The position numbers and the translations under genes were made by a program. From Roseiarcus sp963842835 (GTDB lineage Bacteria > Pseudomonadota > Alphaproteobacteria > Rhizobiales > Beijerinckiaceae), in NCBI GenBank assembly GCA_963842835.1, contig CAWJIB010000004.1:62001-126000 (forward strand): 64,000 bases of DNA, written 5' to 3'. The notes beneath the pieces were generated by a model that searched no databases, was not told the DNA's origin, and was given only the letters and a program-made list of their open reading frames with translations. Position 1 is the first letter of the stretch, and each line of letters starts with the position of its first letter. This document shows positions 38,217 through 46,948 of the stretch, piece after piece.

Positions 38217-38699
38217 ATGTTTGCCGTTCGTTCTACAGTGTTGGCTGCAAGCTGTCTGATGATACTCGCGGGTGGGGCACGTGCCCAAGCACCGGACTGG
38301 AACAAGGGCAGCGCTGACGCGCAGCTCAAGGCGCTCAACGAAATCCAGCCCGGACTGGGCACGGTCATGATGGAGTATTCAACCCGCTTCACCAATATGT
38401 ACTACGCTGCGCAGGGCGGAAATTGGGCCCTCGCCGCTTACCAGCTCACAGAGGCGCTGGAAATCCAGGAGACCGGAGAAACGACAAGGCCCGCGCGGGC
38501 GGAAGCCTTGAAAGCTTTCGAAAGCAATTACCTCGATCCGCTCAAAAAGACGATCGACGCCAAGGACATCAAGAAGTTCGACGCAGCCTTTAATGAGGCC
38601 CTCCAAGGTTGCAATGGATGCCACACGGGTCAGGGTTTCCCCTTCATCAAATACGAGCTTCCGAAAGCTCCTTTGTCCCCCCTGTCGGATAAACCGTAG
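38217..38699 (+). CDS. Exported c-type cytochrome-like protein
   Basis: A 160-aa protein with signal peptide MFAVRSTVLAASCLMILAGG ending ARA, and one heme-binding CNGCH near residue 139 (GCNGCHTGQGF). It resembles small periplasmic cytochrome c' or c-like proteins with a mainly helical N-terminal part. The ATG 38217 follows GGAGG. Located between padR and chrA, it could take part in chromate or redox stress handling; that link is positional. Confidence 0.78.
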   Translation: MFAVRSTVLAASCLMILAGGARAQAPDWNKGSADAQLKALNEIQPGLGTVMMEYSTRFTNMYYAAQGGNWALAAYQLTEALEIQETGETTRPARAEALKAFESNYLDPLKKTIDAKDIKKFDAAFNEALQGCNGCHTGQGFPFIKYELPKAPLSPLSDKP

Positions 38700-38839
38700 G
38701 GTATTCTGAAGGCGTCGATTGTAACCGGATCGGGCTTTCGAAAATTTGCGGCCGGTGGCTCGAACGCTCTCCAATGCGCGTTCGGGCCAACGGTGTCTTC
38801 AAGAGGGTTTCGTCCATTGAAGCTGGGGGATGATTTGAT

Positions 38840-38980
38840 ATGAGCGCGAGAGGCGAAGGTCTGGCCCTCGCCAAACTGCGCATGCAAGAGCTCACGGGCA
38901 AATCGAAGGCGGGCAAGAAGAAAACCGTGGCAAGGAGGCTCGTGAATGACGCAGGAAGGGCCATCCGGCAACGCGCGTGA
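38840..38980 (+). pseudogene. Remnant of a second padR (C-terminal helix)
   Basis: A 46-codon open frame just before chrA. GEGLALAKLRMQELTGKSKA closely resembles the end of the intact PadR (KEGYALAKLRLRELTGEG), but the winged-helix part is missing. In related loci padR directly precedes chrA, so this is probably the tail of chrA's original regulator left after a rearrangement. Confidence 0.65.
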
Positions 38981-40157
38981 GGTCTTCGCAGCGTTCCTCA
39001 AGTTAGGCGTGACCTCGTTCGGCGGCCCGATTGCGCATCTCGGCTATTTCCGCGACGAATTAGTGCTGCGCCGGAAGTGGATCGATGAAGCGGGCTATGG
39101 CGATCTCATCGCCTTATGCCAATTTCTGCCGGGGCCGGCTTCCAGCCAAGTCGGATTCTCGCTTGGCGTGCTAAGAGGCGGGGGTCTGCTGGGCGGCCTC
39201 GCGGCATGGCTTGGCTTCACCATGCCATCCGCCCTATTCCTGTTTGCCTTCGCGCTCGGGGCCTCCGCGTTCACAGGGGCTGCCGCCGCAGGCTTCCTTC
39301 ACGGGCTCAAGCTCGTCGCGGTCGCCGTGGTCGCGCAAGCAATCTGGGGCATGGCCCGCACGCTAACGCCGGATCGCGCGCGCGCCGGCATCGCCCTCGC
39401 GGCGATCGCGATTGTCGTCGCTTTCACGGGCTCTTTGGCGCAGCTCGTGGCGATCGTTTTCGGCGCGCTTGCCGGCCTCTGCCTCTGTCGCGGAGAGAGC
39501 GTCGCCGTATCCGGTCAGCTGCACTTTCCGATTTCACGGCGGGCAGGGACGGTTTCCCTGCTTCTCGTCGCAGCTTGCTTTCTAGTCCCGCCTCTGGTGG
39601 TCGGCGCGACAGGCGCTCAGGCTCTCAGCGTATTCGACGCCTTCTATCGCTCCGGCGCTCTCGTCTTCGGCGGCGGTCACGTGGTTCTTCCCTTGCTTCA
39701 GGCGCAGGTCGTCGCGCCCGGCTGGGTGACGAACGAGGCGTTCCTCGCAGGCTATGGTTTGGCGCAAGCCGTGCCCGGACCGCTCTTCACTTTTGCGGCT
39801 TATCTCGGCGCGGTCCTTGGCCCGGCTCCTCACGGGTTCGCCGGTGCGAGCATCGCACTCATCGCGCTGATGCTGCCCGGCCTGTTGCTCGTCTACGGGG
39901 CACTTCCCTTTTGGGACGGCCTGCGCCGATATGATGCGGTGCAGGCCGTCATGCGCGGCGCAAACGCAGCGGTGGTCGGTATTCTAGGCGCGGCCTTCTA
40001 TAATCCGGTCTGGACCAGCGCCGTTTTGAGTCCCTTGGATTTTGCCCTCGCTGCGGCTGGATTCCTGCTGCTCACCGTCTGGAAAATGCCGCCGTGGGTG
40101 GTGGTCGTGCTGCTCGCGGCAGCCGGAACGGCATTGGGAATCGTACATATCTCTTGA
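38946..40157 (+). CDS. chrA: Chromate efflux transporter ChrA
   Basis: A 403-aa CHR-family membrane protein of the long, two-domain type. Each half begins with the family motif: FLKLGVTSFGGPIAHLGYFR near residue 14 and SGALVFGGGHVVLPLLQAQV near residue 237, plus ALCQFLPGPASSQ and GLAQAVPGPLFTFAAYLG. It exports chromate. The ATG follows AAGGAGGCTCGTGA, a good ribosome site inside the padR remnant. Confidence 0.93.
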   Translation: MTQEGPSGNAREVFAAFLKLGVTSFGGPIAHLGYFRDELVLRRKWIDEAGYGDLIALCQFLPGPASSQVGFSLGVLRGGGLLGGLAAWLGFTMPSALFLFAFALGASAFTGAAAAGFLHGLKLVAVAVVAQAIWGMARTLTPDRARAGIALAAIAIVVAFTGSLAQLVAIVFGALAGLCLCRGESVAVSGQLHFPISRRAGTVSLLLVAACFLVPPLVVGATGAQALSVFDAFYRSGALVFGGGHVVLPLLQAQVVAPGWVTNEAFLAGYGLAQAVPGPLFTFAAYLGAVLGPAPHGFAGASIALIALMLPGLLLVYGALPFWDGLRRYDAVQAVMRGANAAVVGILGAAFYNPVWTSAVLSPLDFALAAAGFLLLTVWKMPPWVVVVLLAAAGTALGIVHIS

Positions 40158-40757
40158 AAATATGCACAGCGTCGAGCCGTCAGCGCATCATCATCACCGC
40201 TGCCATCCCAACGAGCATCCACGTCCTGCCGCAACAACAGTAGCTCGCGTCCCGTGATCGATTTATACCAAATCCCTGAAGGCATGACTCGAAAGGGGAT
40301 TTCCAAATCAGCGGCGAACTGATTCAAGGTGGCGAACAGGGGAGACGGGAAAGTTTCCGTTTCCGGTGCATCCGCACATGCTGCGGCACGCATGCGGGTA
40401 CAAGCTCGCCAATGACGGGCAGGACACGCACGCCGTGCAGCACTACCGTGGGCACAAGAACATCCAGCACACGGTGCGCTACACGGAGCTTTCGCCGGAG
40501 CGGTTCAAATCGTTTTGGGAGGATTGAGGGGATCAGGAGGTGGAGGTTGCGGCGGTGGTGGTCGCCGCCGGGTTGTCGTTGGCGGGCGAGCTTGAGGCTT
40601 GGTTGTCGTTCGCTGCCTGGATGATCACGGCCCTTGTGTTGGTGGCGGTGAGGCCGTTTTGATTGGTGACAATGTAGTCGATCGTGTCGATGGCGGCACG
40701 GCGTTCTCCAAGCTTAGCCGTTTGCAGAGTCTTTAAGTCACTGATAAAATTGGTTGA
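40158..40757. other. 600-bp region with integrase remnant and no intact gene
   Basis: Apart from the integrase tail (40351-40527), it holds a short plus-strand frame ending at about 40663 that encodes a hydrophobic peptide (AAWMITALVLVAVRPF). A minus-strand frame (IPFRVMPSGIWYKSITGREL, about 40250-40390) looks gene-like but is open-ended. Neither is secure. The region looks like debris of an earlier insertion. Confidence 0.5.
40351..40527 (+). pseudogene. Tyrosine recombinase C-terminal fragment
   Basis: The frame to TGA at 40525-40527 encodes HPHMLRHACGYKLANDGQDT, then YRGHKNIQHTVRYTELSPER. This shows the HxxR box, the second His region and the nucleophilic Tyr (RYTE) of a tyrosine integrase. 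The N-terminal two-thirds are absent. It marks an older integration event inside the island, beside chrA. Confidence 0.8.
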
Positions 40758-41009
40758 ATGGAAAGGGTAAAAAAGAATGTATCTTTCTTCGGTTCGGCGT
40801 TACTCCTTTCATGTTCTACACTTCTGCAATTGATATTAGATATTGTCTCTCCATTTCCACTATCGATATTAGCGCAATATCGGTCAACGCTATTCTCGGA
40901 AGTCCTGGGTGGGGCAATATTTGTTTTGGCTTGGGCGGGCCTCCTCACATTCATCTGGGCTGCGATCAAAAGCAACCTACCAGCCGGCGCTGGACAGTCC
41001 GGTCTGTGA
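40758..41009 (+). CDS. Small membrane protein, unknown
   Basis: An 83-aa protein with two predicted membrane helices (VSFFGSALLLSCSTLLQLIL and GGAIFVLAWAGLLTFIWAAI). Base composition is clearly more A+T-rich than the chromosome. Not recognised; a modest call based on hydrophobic pattern and position. Confidence 0.45.
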   Translation: MERVKKNVSFFGSALLLSCSTLLQLILDIVSPFPLSILAQYRSTLFSEVLGGAIFVLAWAGLLTFIWAAIKSNLPAGAGQSGL

Positions 41010-41060
41010 TTCCCTCCGGAAGCATGATACTTTGGCGCTCGCAAACCCAAGGGGGGCGGG

Positions 41061-41372
41061 ATGTCCAAATGTGGCCTTATCGGCGCAAGCACATTGGTCA
41101 TGCTTCTTGCACTTCCGGACCTTGCCGATGCGCAGTGTGGCTATGTGCCATGCGCACTATATCCTTACGCGCCCGCGATCGGCGGTGCGATAATTAGAAT
41201 GGGGGTATCTCCCGGCGCAATGGGGACCGGCGCTGGGATGGCCTATCGCTCGTTGCAAGCTAATCCACCAAGCTATCCGCCTGGCGTGTGGCGGTCGTAC
41301 TCACCCCCGCCTGGCTACTATCAGCAACGATTTATACCGCCGGGAGTCTGGTATCCAACTCGCCGCTGGTAA
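41061..41372 (+). CDS. Small exported Pro/Tyr-rich protein
   Basis: A 103-aa protein with signal peptide MSKCGLIGASTLVMLLALPD ending ADA. The mature part is Gly/Pro/Tyr/Trp-rich (PSYPPGVWRSYSPPPGYYQQ) and has two early cysteines (QCGYVPC). Similar in build to the protein at 41649. Function unknown; perhaps an envelope component. Confidence 0.6.
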   Translation: MSKCGLIGASTLVMLLALPDLADAQCGYVPCALYPYAPAIGGAIIRMGVSPGAMGTGAGMAYRSLQANPPSYPPGVWRSYSPPPGYYQQRFIPPGVWYPTRRW

Positions 41373-41648
41373 CTGGCAACGTACAGTGGTGCTCGTAGTC
41401 GAGCTACCCGATCACCACCAGTGTAGCATTCCACCCTGTACGCATATGTCGCCTACCTGCCGATCAAACGGGGACTGATGGCCGGGGCGCATGTAGTGTT
41501 TGCGGGAGTGAGACAGTCCGGGAACGTGCTGCGAGTGAGACATGGCCGTCTTTATTGAAATGACGAACGGACTGTCTTGTAGCGACGACTCTTGATGCTC
41601 CTGCGTGTAGACACTTAAATTCACAATACTGAAAATAGGGGAGATGCA

Positions 41649-41942
41649 ATGGAAGCCATCCGCAAGTCCGCCGTACTACTGCTTGCTGTCGCGTTAGAAT
41701 TCCTCTTGGTGAACAGTGATGCGAGCGCGCAATGTCGGCCAGGATACTACTGCGGGCCTAGCACCAATTTTTACCCGCGATATTATCCGCAGGGATACCC
41801 AAATTATCTCAGGCCGTTACCTCCCATAATAAACAGAATACCGTCGCCTAATCCGAACCTGATATTTCGATACCAAAAATGCTATCGAAGCGGTCCTTAT
41901 GTGACATGCTATGCCTATCCTCCTCCCAGCCAAACATACTGA
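41649..41942 (+). CDS. Small exported Pro/Tyr-rich protein
   Basis: A 97-aa protein. Signal peptide MEAIRKSAVLLLAVALEFLL ends near SDASA. The mature part begins QCRPGYYCGPS and is rich in Tyr, Pro and Asn, with four cysteines overall (two early, two near the end). GGGGAGATGCA precedes the ATG. Together with the 41061 gene it forms a pair of similar exported mini-proteins, possibly diverged duplicates. Confidence 0.6.
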   Translation: MEAIRKSAVLLLAVALEFLLVNSDASAQCRPGYYCGPSTNFYPRYYPQGYPNYLRPLPPIINRIPSPNPNLIFRYQKCYRSGPYVTCYAYPPPSQTY

Positions 41943-42077
41943 GAGGGTTGGCCCCGACCTTTTTCTCATTTGCTCGATAGTGAGGCCGCCTCAGTTGGCG
42001 GACCGCAAATTCATTTGAAATACGTCCCCACCCGAAGGCATAATCGGCGCGGTGCGTAAAAGGGATATCGGCAAATA

Positions 42078-42530
42078 TTACCTATGAGATGACGGAAGAG
42101 GATCAGGAATAATGATCTCGAAGCCGGCTGTGAGCGAAGTGCTGCCGATGCTGTTAAAGGTTTCAATGTCAGCAGCACTGCTATTGAAGTCCTGTGCAAT
42201 TGATTCGAGTGTATCTCCAGATTTAACTGTGTATTTCACGCCAATCATGGGCGGGATGTACAAGACCTGTCCGACCTGAAGTGTTGAATTCGTTGAGAGA
42301 TGATTGGCCCAGAGGATGGTGCTTTTCGGCACGCCGAAAAGCGCCGCGATGTTGGGGAGTGTATCACCCTCGCGCACTACGTAGATGTTGATGGCGGTGC
42401 TTTTCGCCTTTATGATCGACAGCTTATAGTCACTACTTATGACCGGTATAGCTGTGGCTCTAAAGAAAGAGAACAGGGCACATGCCGAGACGACCAACAA
42501 TGCGATTCCGATGACGATATATTTATTCAT
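42078..42530 (-). CDS. Membrane-anchored protein with two LysM domains
   Basis: A 150-aa protein. An N-terminal membrane anchor or signal (MNKYIVIGIALLVVSACALF) precedes two LysM modules: YVVREGDTLPNIAALFGVPK with ILWANHL, and YTVKSGDTLESIAQDFNSSA with IETFNSI. LysM binds peptidoglycan. No catalytic domain follows, so it may be an anchor or accessory wall protein. Codon use is A+T-rich for this genome. Confidence 0.82.
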   Translation of the reverse strand: MNKYIVIGIALLVVSACALFSFFRATAIPVISSDYKLSIIKAKSTAINIYVVREGDTLPNIAALFGVPKSTILWANHLSTNSTLQVGQVLYIPPMIGVKYTVKSGDTLESIAQDFNSSAADIETFNSIGSTSLTAGFEIIIPDPLPSSHR

Positions 42531-42942
42531 ATCTAAACACTAACATATCTAAACACCGAATAGCGTGCTTATTGCTATGGCAGGCGCTATTGACACCTTA
42601 GCGCGTATATGTCGTAAAACAGATATTTCCTGACGCGTCCCCGCACCTGAGTATTGTAGCACGTCGCAAGCACCTGACCGTGGGTTGTTCGTGGTCTTCA
42701 CTGCGTTTGTTCGATACTCTTGGTGGGCGGGCGCGACGACTGCGAAGGGCAGGGAACGGCTCAACAGGGCCATTCATTCTACGTCGCGCAATAAAAGTTC
42801 TCCGACGCATGAGCCCGCGGACGGCGGGGACATCGCCAGCGCGCGGAGCGTTGGTGTCGGAGCGTTGGTTGGATCACCCTCTCGAATCGAATAAACTGTT
42901 GCGGCGCACCAGTTCAGGCGCGCTTACAGCGCGGAGTCTGCC
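42531..42942. other. 412-bp gap without a convincing gene
   Basis: Starts with the tandem CATATCTAAACAC repeat (about 42527-42557), which lies in the promoter side of the LysM gene. The rest shows open frames on both strands with no family resemblance and is probably insertion debris. Confidence 0.5.
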
Positions 42943-43185
42943 ATGATGTGGGGATGGTGGGGATACGGGCATGGATGGGGCATGCCGTTCTTCGGAGTCG
43001 AGCCTTTCCTGGGCTTGGCGATCATCGCGGTAATCCTCTATCTGCTGCTTCGCGACGGCGGCCCTTTGCACGGTCGCCTTCCGGGCGCTCGTTCGGACTC
43101 GGCGCGAGAAATATTGGATCAGCGATACGCACGCGGCGAACTGACTAAAGAGCAGTACGACCAAATGAAGCGCGATCTGACGTAA
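42943..43185 (+). CDS. SHOCT-domain small membrane protein
   Basis: An 80-aa protein. A Gly/Trp-rich start (MMWGWWGYGHGWGMPFFGVE), one membrane helix (LGLAIIAVILYLLL) and a C-terminal SHOCT motif (AREILDQRYARGELTKEQYD). Such proteins are often near metal or stress genes; their role is not known. Confidence 0.82.
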   Translation: MMWGWWGYGHGWGMPFFGVEPFLGLAIIAVILYLLLRDGGPLHGRLPGARSDSAREILDQRYARGELTKEQYDQMKRDLT

Positions 43186-43234
43186 GTCGCCGCAATTTTA
43201 ACAGCATCGTTACCGCGATTGCAGTGTTGACAGA

Positions 43235-43564
43235 TCACCGCATATCCTTGGCGGTCTTCCTCTTCGACACCGCGCCAATCGGCCTTTGGCACTTCTTCTC
43301 CGCCAATCCGGCCAGGACTTCCGCCGGGGAGAGACCGCCGTACACACGGTGCGGCAGATAGTTCCACGCGTCCTGGACAACGGAGATCGCGTCGTCCAAT
43401 TCCGCGTCGGAAGCGTTGAAGACATCCATCAACTGGCCGATGTATTCGCTCACCGGCCGCTGCTCGTCGCGTTCGTAAATGAACCGCTGAATGTCTTCGA
43501 CGGTGGCCTTGGCTCGAAACCGGATCAGTTGAAATTCGAGACGCTGCACGACGTTCGTCCTGTG
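43235..43564 (-). pseudogene. Unknown gene split by the IS21 insertion (3' part)
   Basis: The C-terminal 110 codons (HRTNVVQRLEFQLIRFRAKA and on to VVQDAWNYLPHRVYGGLSPA) continue, after removing the IS and one TCCTGTG copy, into 13 codons at 46205-46243 beginning MAELPSTQDRIRAH. The restored gene would be 122 aa and start 23 bp after hicA, in the same direction. The family is not recognised. The IS therefore inactivated it 13-15 codons from its start. Confidence 0.8.
43558..43564. repeat. Target-site duplication of the IS21 element (left copy)
   Basis: TCCTGTG at 43558-43564 is repeated directly at 46198-46204, flanking the TG...CA ends of the element. The join of the two sides restores a reading frame. 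Confidence 0.85.
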
Positions 43565-43710
43565 TGCCGATTCCGACGAAGCCGCCCGGGTATAACGGGA
43601 TGATGCCGCCCGGGATTCCTGAATGATGTCGCCCACCGTAACGGAATGATGCCGCCCGGGTCGCGAGCCTCGCTGGCCGATGGATTTTTGTCACTGGCGA
43701 TGATGCTGGG

Positions 43711-44458
43711 TCAAGCCCTTCTGGTTTGCTTTTCGTGCTTGCGGCGCAGGCTCTCGCCAGCGAGTTCGATACGATGGGCGTTGTGGATGAGACGATCGAG
43801 GATGGCGTCGGCGTAGGTCGGATCGCCGATGACCTCGTGCCAGCGGTCTATGGGAAGCTGGGACGTGATCACCGTGGAGCGGCGGCTGTAGCGCTCTTCG
43901 AGGATTTCCAGGAGATCGTGACGGGCGGCGGCGTCGAGCGCCTCCAGCCCCCAATCGTCGATGATGAGCAGGTCGGCACGACCGAGATTGCGTAAAATCC
44001 GTGGATGACGGCCATCGCCACGCGCCAGCGCGAGATCCTCGAACAGCCGAGGCGCGCGCTGGTAGAGAACGGATCGATTATCCCGGCAAGCCTTATGGCC
44101 GAGCGCGGAGGCCAACCAACTTTTCCCGACGCCCGTCGGCCCGATCAGCGCCAGATTGTCGTGAGCGTCGATCCACTCGCCCTCGACCAGCTTTTGGAAC
44201 AGGGCGCGATCAAGCCCGCGGGGACTGCGATAATCGACATCCTCGACGCAGGCTTGCTGACGCAGTTTGGCGACGCGCAGCCGCGCCGCCAGGCGCTTGT
44301 CCTGCCGCCATGAGGCTTCGCGATCCAGCAGAAGCGCGAGCCATTCGTGATGACCGAGCCCGTCCGCTTCCCCGCTGGCGGCGATTTCGACGAAGAGCCT
44401 TGGCCATGCCCTGGAGGCCAAGAGCGTGAAGCTGGTCGAGGGTGGGATGTTTGAGCAA
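43711..44458 (-). pseudogene. istB: istB, IS21 helper ATPase, frameshifted
   Basis: The N-terminus LKHPTLDQLHALGLQGMAKA is in one frame and the rest in another (EIAASGEADGLGHHEWLALL onward), placing a frameshift near 44400. The ATPase core is intact: Walker A LIGPTGVGKSWLASALG, Walker B DLLIIDDWGLEAL. IstB controls target choice for IstA. No intact N-terminus means it is probably inactive. Confidence 0.85.
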
Positions 44459-44468
44459 ATCGTCTCTC

Positions 44469-46026
44469 CTAATTGTAATAGCGCGGCCCACGGATGTTGG
44501 GATGCAGGATCGGCGTTCGCGTCCGTGGCGCGCTTTGGCGCGGGATGCCGATCGAGATTGTTGTCGAGGATGGATTTGACCGAGCCGTAGGTCCGGGCGC
44601 CGATATCGATGGCGCGCTCGGCCGGCGGCTTCCAGACGCGTCGGCGCCATAGGGCCCCGACGAGCCGGACAATGCCCAGACATGCGCGAAAGCCCTGCTC
44701 GGGATGTGGGCGCGATTCGAGGATCAGTTCGCACAGCGCCGCCGTGGCCGGCCCGATCCGCCGAGCGTCGGCGCGGATGCGCTCGATCGTCCAGCCGGCG
44801 TAACGGCGGTGGCTGGACGGCATGTGCTCGGGAATAGTCGTGTGCTTGTGATTGCCGCTGGAGCGCATGTGCGCGGCGATCCGTTCGCCCTTGAGAAAAA
44901 CCTCGACGGTTCGCGACGGTCATTCGCGCTTCGACCTCGGCGCGGGCGAAGCGATGGGGCACGCTGTAATAATGGGCGGCGACCTCGACGTGATAGTCGA
45001 TGCCGACGCGGCATGTCCTCCATTCCGAGAACTCGTAGGGCTCCGCCGGCAGGGACTTCAGCGCCGGACGATCGATCTCTTCCAGCAATTGCCGGCGCGT
45101 CACGCCGAGCCGGCGGATCGGTCGAACCTCGTTGAGATGGCGTCATGAGATCGGCGATCGCCGCGTTGACCTCCGCCAGGCCGTAAAAGGTTCGGTGACG
45201 CAGCCGCCCGAGCAGCCATCGCTCGACGATCAGCACCGCCTGCTCGACTTTCGCCTTGTCCCGAGGCTTTCTGGGCCGCGCCGGCAAAATGGCGGTCCCG
45301 TAATGCGCCGCCATCTCGGCATAGGTCCGGTTGACCTGCGGATCGTAGAGGCAGGCTTTGATGACGGCGGTTTTCGTGTTGTCCGGCACGATCAATTGTG
45401 GAACGCCGCCGATCGCCTCCAGCGCGCGGACATGGGCGTCGATCCAATCGGGAAGCGTCTGCGTCCAACTCGCATGCGCAAAGGTGAAGCTCGATGCGCC
45501 CAGCACCGCGACGAAGATTTGCGCCTTGCGCAGCTCCCCGGTGTGGCGGTCAATCGACGACCGGAACCCCGTCTCCCGCGTAATCGACAAACAGCCGCTC
45601 GCCCGCCGCGTGCGTCTGCCGCATCGTCGGCGACAGCTTCGATTCAAAGCCGCGATAGAGTTCGCAAAACCGCGAGTAGCTGTATCCGCCCGGGTTCGCG
45701 GCGATATATTCGTCCCAGACGATCAGCAGCGTGACGTGCTTGCGCTTCAGCTCCCGATGCACCGCCGGCCAATCCGGCTCGGCATGGCGTCGATGTCCTC
45801 GTTTGCTTCTACGATTGGCGTAAAGCGCCGCTTCCAGTTCGGCGTCGCTGAGACCCTCCCGAAGGGGCCAAGAAAGCCCGGCGCTCGCCAACCGGCTCAA
45901 CGTCTCCCTGACCGTCGATGGCGCGAGTCCGAGACGGCGCGCAATTTCGCGCGTCGCCACGCCGGCTGAAAACTTAAGGCGAATGATCTCGCGCGCTTGG
46001 CGCATCAGCACTCTTTCCGCTGGCAT
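44469..46026 (-). pseudogene. istA: istA, IS21 transposase, multiply frameshifted
   Basis: Fragments in order: HTH and start (MPAERVLMRQAREIIRLKFS, 46026-45550), DDE core (ELRKAQIFVAVLGASSFTFA, then GVPQLIVPDNTKTAVIKACL, and DKAKVEQAV), C-terminal pieces (EEIDRPALKSLPAEPYEFSE), and the terminal HPNIRGPRYYN ending at 44469. Frame changes are needed near 45550, 45120, 44915 and 44520. Four breaks in one gene point to true decay. Confidence 0.85.
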
Positions 46027-46265
46027 CGGTCGCTCCCTTGGATTGCCAAAGGACGCGAACCTACTCAGGCCAGCGGAGGCGCTCGTCGCCGTGTCAGACC
46101 CCGGGCGGCATCATTCCGTTACGGTGGGCGACATCATCTCGTAATGCGGCGGGCGACATCATCTCGTTTTGGTGGGCGGCTTCGCCAGGAATCAGCATCC
46201 TGTGGGCTCGTATGCGGTCTTGGGTGCTCGGTAGCTCGGCCATAACAAGGCTCACGTGCTGCTCG

Positions 46266-46508
46266 TCACTCGTTGTAAAAGTGCGGACGGAGCTGCGCCT
46301 GCGGGATGTATGCGGACGCCTGCACGAACATGGTTCGCAGCAGGCCTTTCCCGATGGGCGTGTGGTCGGGGACGATCAGCGTCTCGATACCGTTCGGGCC
46401 GGTGCGGCGCATCTTTATGTGCTTTCTGCCGCCGGCAACAGCGAAGCCGAAGCGTTCATAAATGCTGACGACGTCCGAACCTGAGAGGATTTTAAGCCCT
46501 CCCCGCAT
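46266..46508 (-). CDS. hicA: HicA-type mRNA interferase toxin
   Basis: An 80-aa protein in the dsRBD-like HicA fold: ILSGSDVVSIYERFGFAVAG, the catalytic His in GGRKHIKMRR, and TLIVPDHTPIGKGLLRTMFV. It overlaps hicB by 17 nt. The order hicB-hicA is the reverse of the classic hicAB but is known from other genomes. Confidence 0.88.
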   Translation of the reverse strand: MRGGLKILSGSDVVSIYERFGFAVAGGRKHIKMRRTGPNGIETLIVPDHTPIGKGLLRTMFVQASAYIPQAQLRPHFYNE

Positions 46509-46728
46509 AGCCTTGTGGGGACACCTCGAAGCTGGTCAAAATCGTCGGCAGCCGCTCGAACCCGAGCGAGGCCGGGTCATCGCCTTCGAAATATGTGGCA
46601 ACGGCGTCTCGAATGTTCTCCTGCAATTTGTCGAACGTTGATCCCTCAGTAGCAATTGGAACATTGACGGCCGCAGCGACGTACGCGCCGTCCTCCTGCC
46701 AAATATTGAATTGAATGATCGATCTCAT
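46492..46728 (-). CDS. hicB: HicB-type antitoxin
   Basis: A 78-aa partial RNase H-like fold: FNIWQEDGAYVAAAVNVPIA, then GSTFDKLQENIRDAVATYFE. It lacks the C-terminal RHH/HTH domain of long HicB proteins, so DNA binding is uncertain. First gene of the leftward hicBA unit, which precedes the gene later cut by the IS21 element. Confidence 0.85.
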   Translation of the reverse strand: MRSIIQFNIWQEDGAYVAAAVNVPIATEGSTFDKLQENIRDAVATYFEGDDPASLGFERLPTILTSFEVSPQGYAGRA

Positions 46729-46735
46729 ACCTTGG

Positions 46736-46748
46736 ATCGTATCACGAT
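46736..46748. promoter_or_regulatory. Dyad upstream of hicB
   Basis: ATCGT-ATC-ACGAT, a perfect 5-bp inverted repeat 8 bp before the hicB start, is a candidate autoregulatory site. Confidence 0.4.
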
Positions 46749-46813
46749 ATTACAAAGTGACAATGAAGGGTTTGTTTATGTTCATATAGGCGCAGATCAG
46801 ATATTGTGCGACC

Positions 46814-46882
46814 ATGAAAAAGTGGCTCTGTCAAGCCCTCGTCCCCTTCTTGGTGTTTTGGATTTTGCATTTTCCGGTTTAA
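46814..46882 (+). CDS. Candidate 22-aa hydrophobic peptide
   Basis: ATG to TAA encodes 22 residues (MKKWLCQALVPFLVFWIL then HFPV): two basic residues followed by one hydrophobic helix, the shape of type I toxins and small membrane peptides. It lies in a strongly A+T-rich gap. No clear ribosome site, so it may be chance. Confidence 0.25.
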   Translation: MKKWLCQALVPFLVFWILHFPV

Positions 46883-46948
46883 TAAAATGAATTTCTGTCT
46901 GTATATTTTTATATATGAGTCTTCTTAAATGCGTATTCTTATATAGAG

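Larger units (their letters stand above)
43565..46197 (-). mobile_element. IS21-family element, decayed
   Basis: 2,633 bp bounded by TGCCGATTCCGACGAAGCCG on the left and the matching inverse ending GAATCAGCA on the right, with a 7-bp target duplication. Multiple subterminal repeats of the form GGGCGACATCAT/GGGCGGCATCAT occur at both ends, as usual for IS21. The istA and istB genes are both frameshifted, so the element is unlikely to move by itself. Confidence 0.9.

Noticed and set aside
40754..41197. 147-codon frame overlapping two small genes
   Set aside because: It bridges the 40758 membrane protein and the 41061 exported protein in the wrong frame; those two have clear hydrophobic and signal-peptide patterns.
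43711..44868. 385-aa fused IstA-IstB protein
   Set aside because: The fusion results from frameshifts; istA and istB are separate genes in IS21 and their normal ends are present in other frames.
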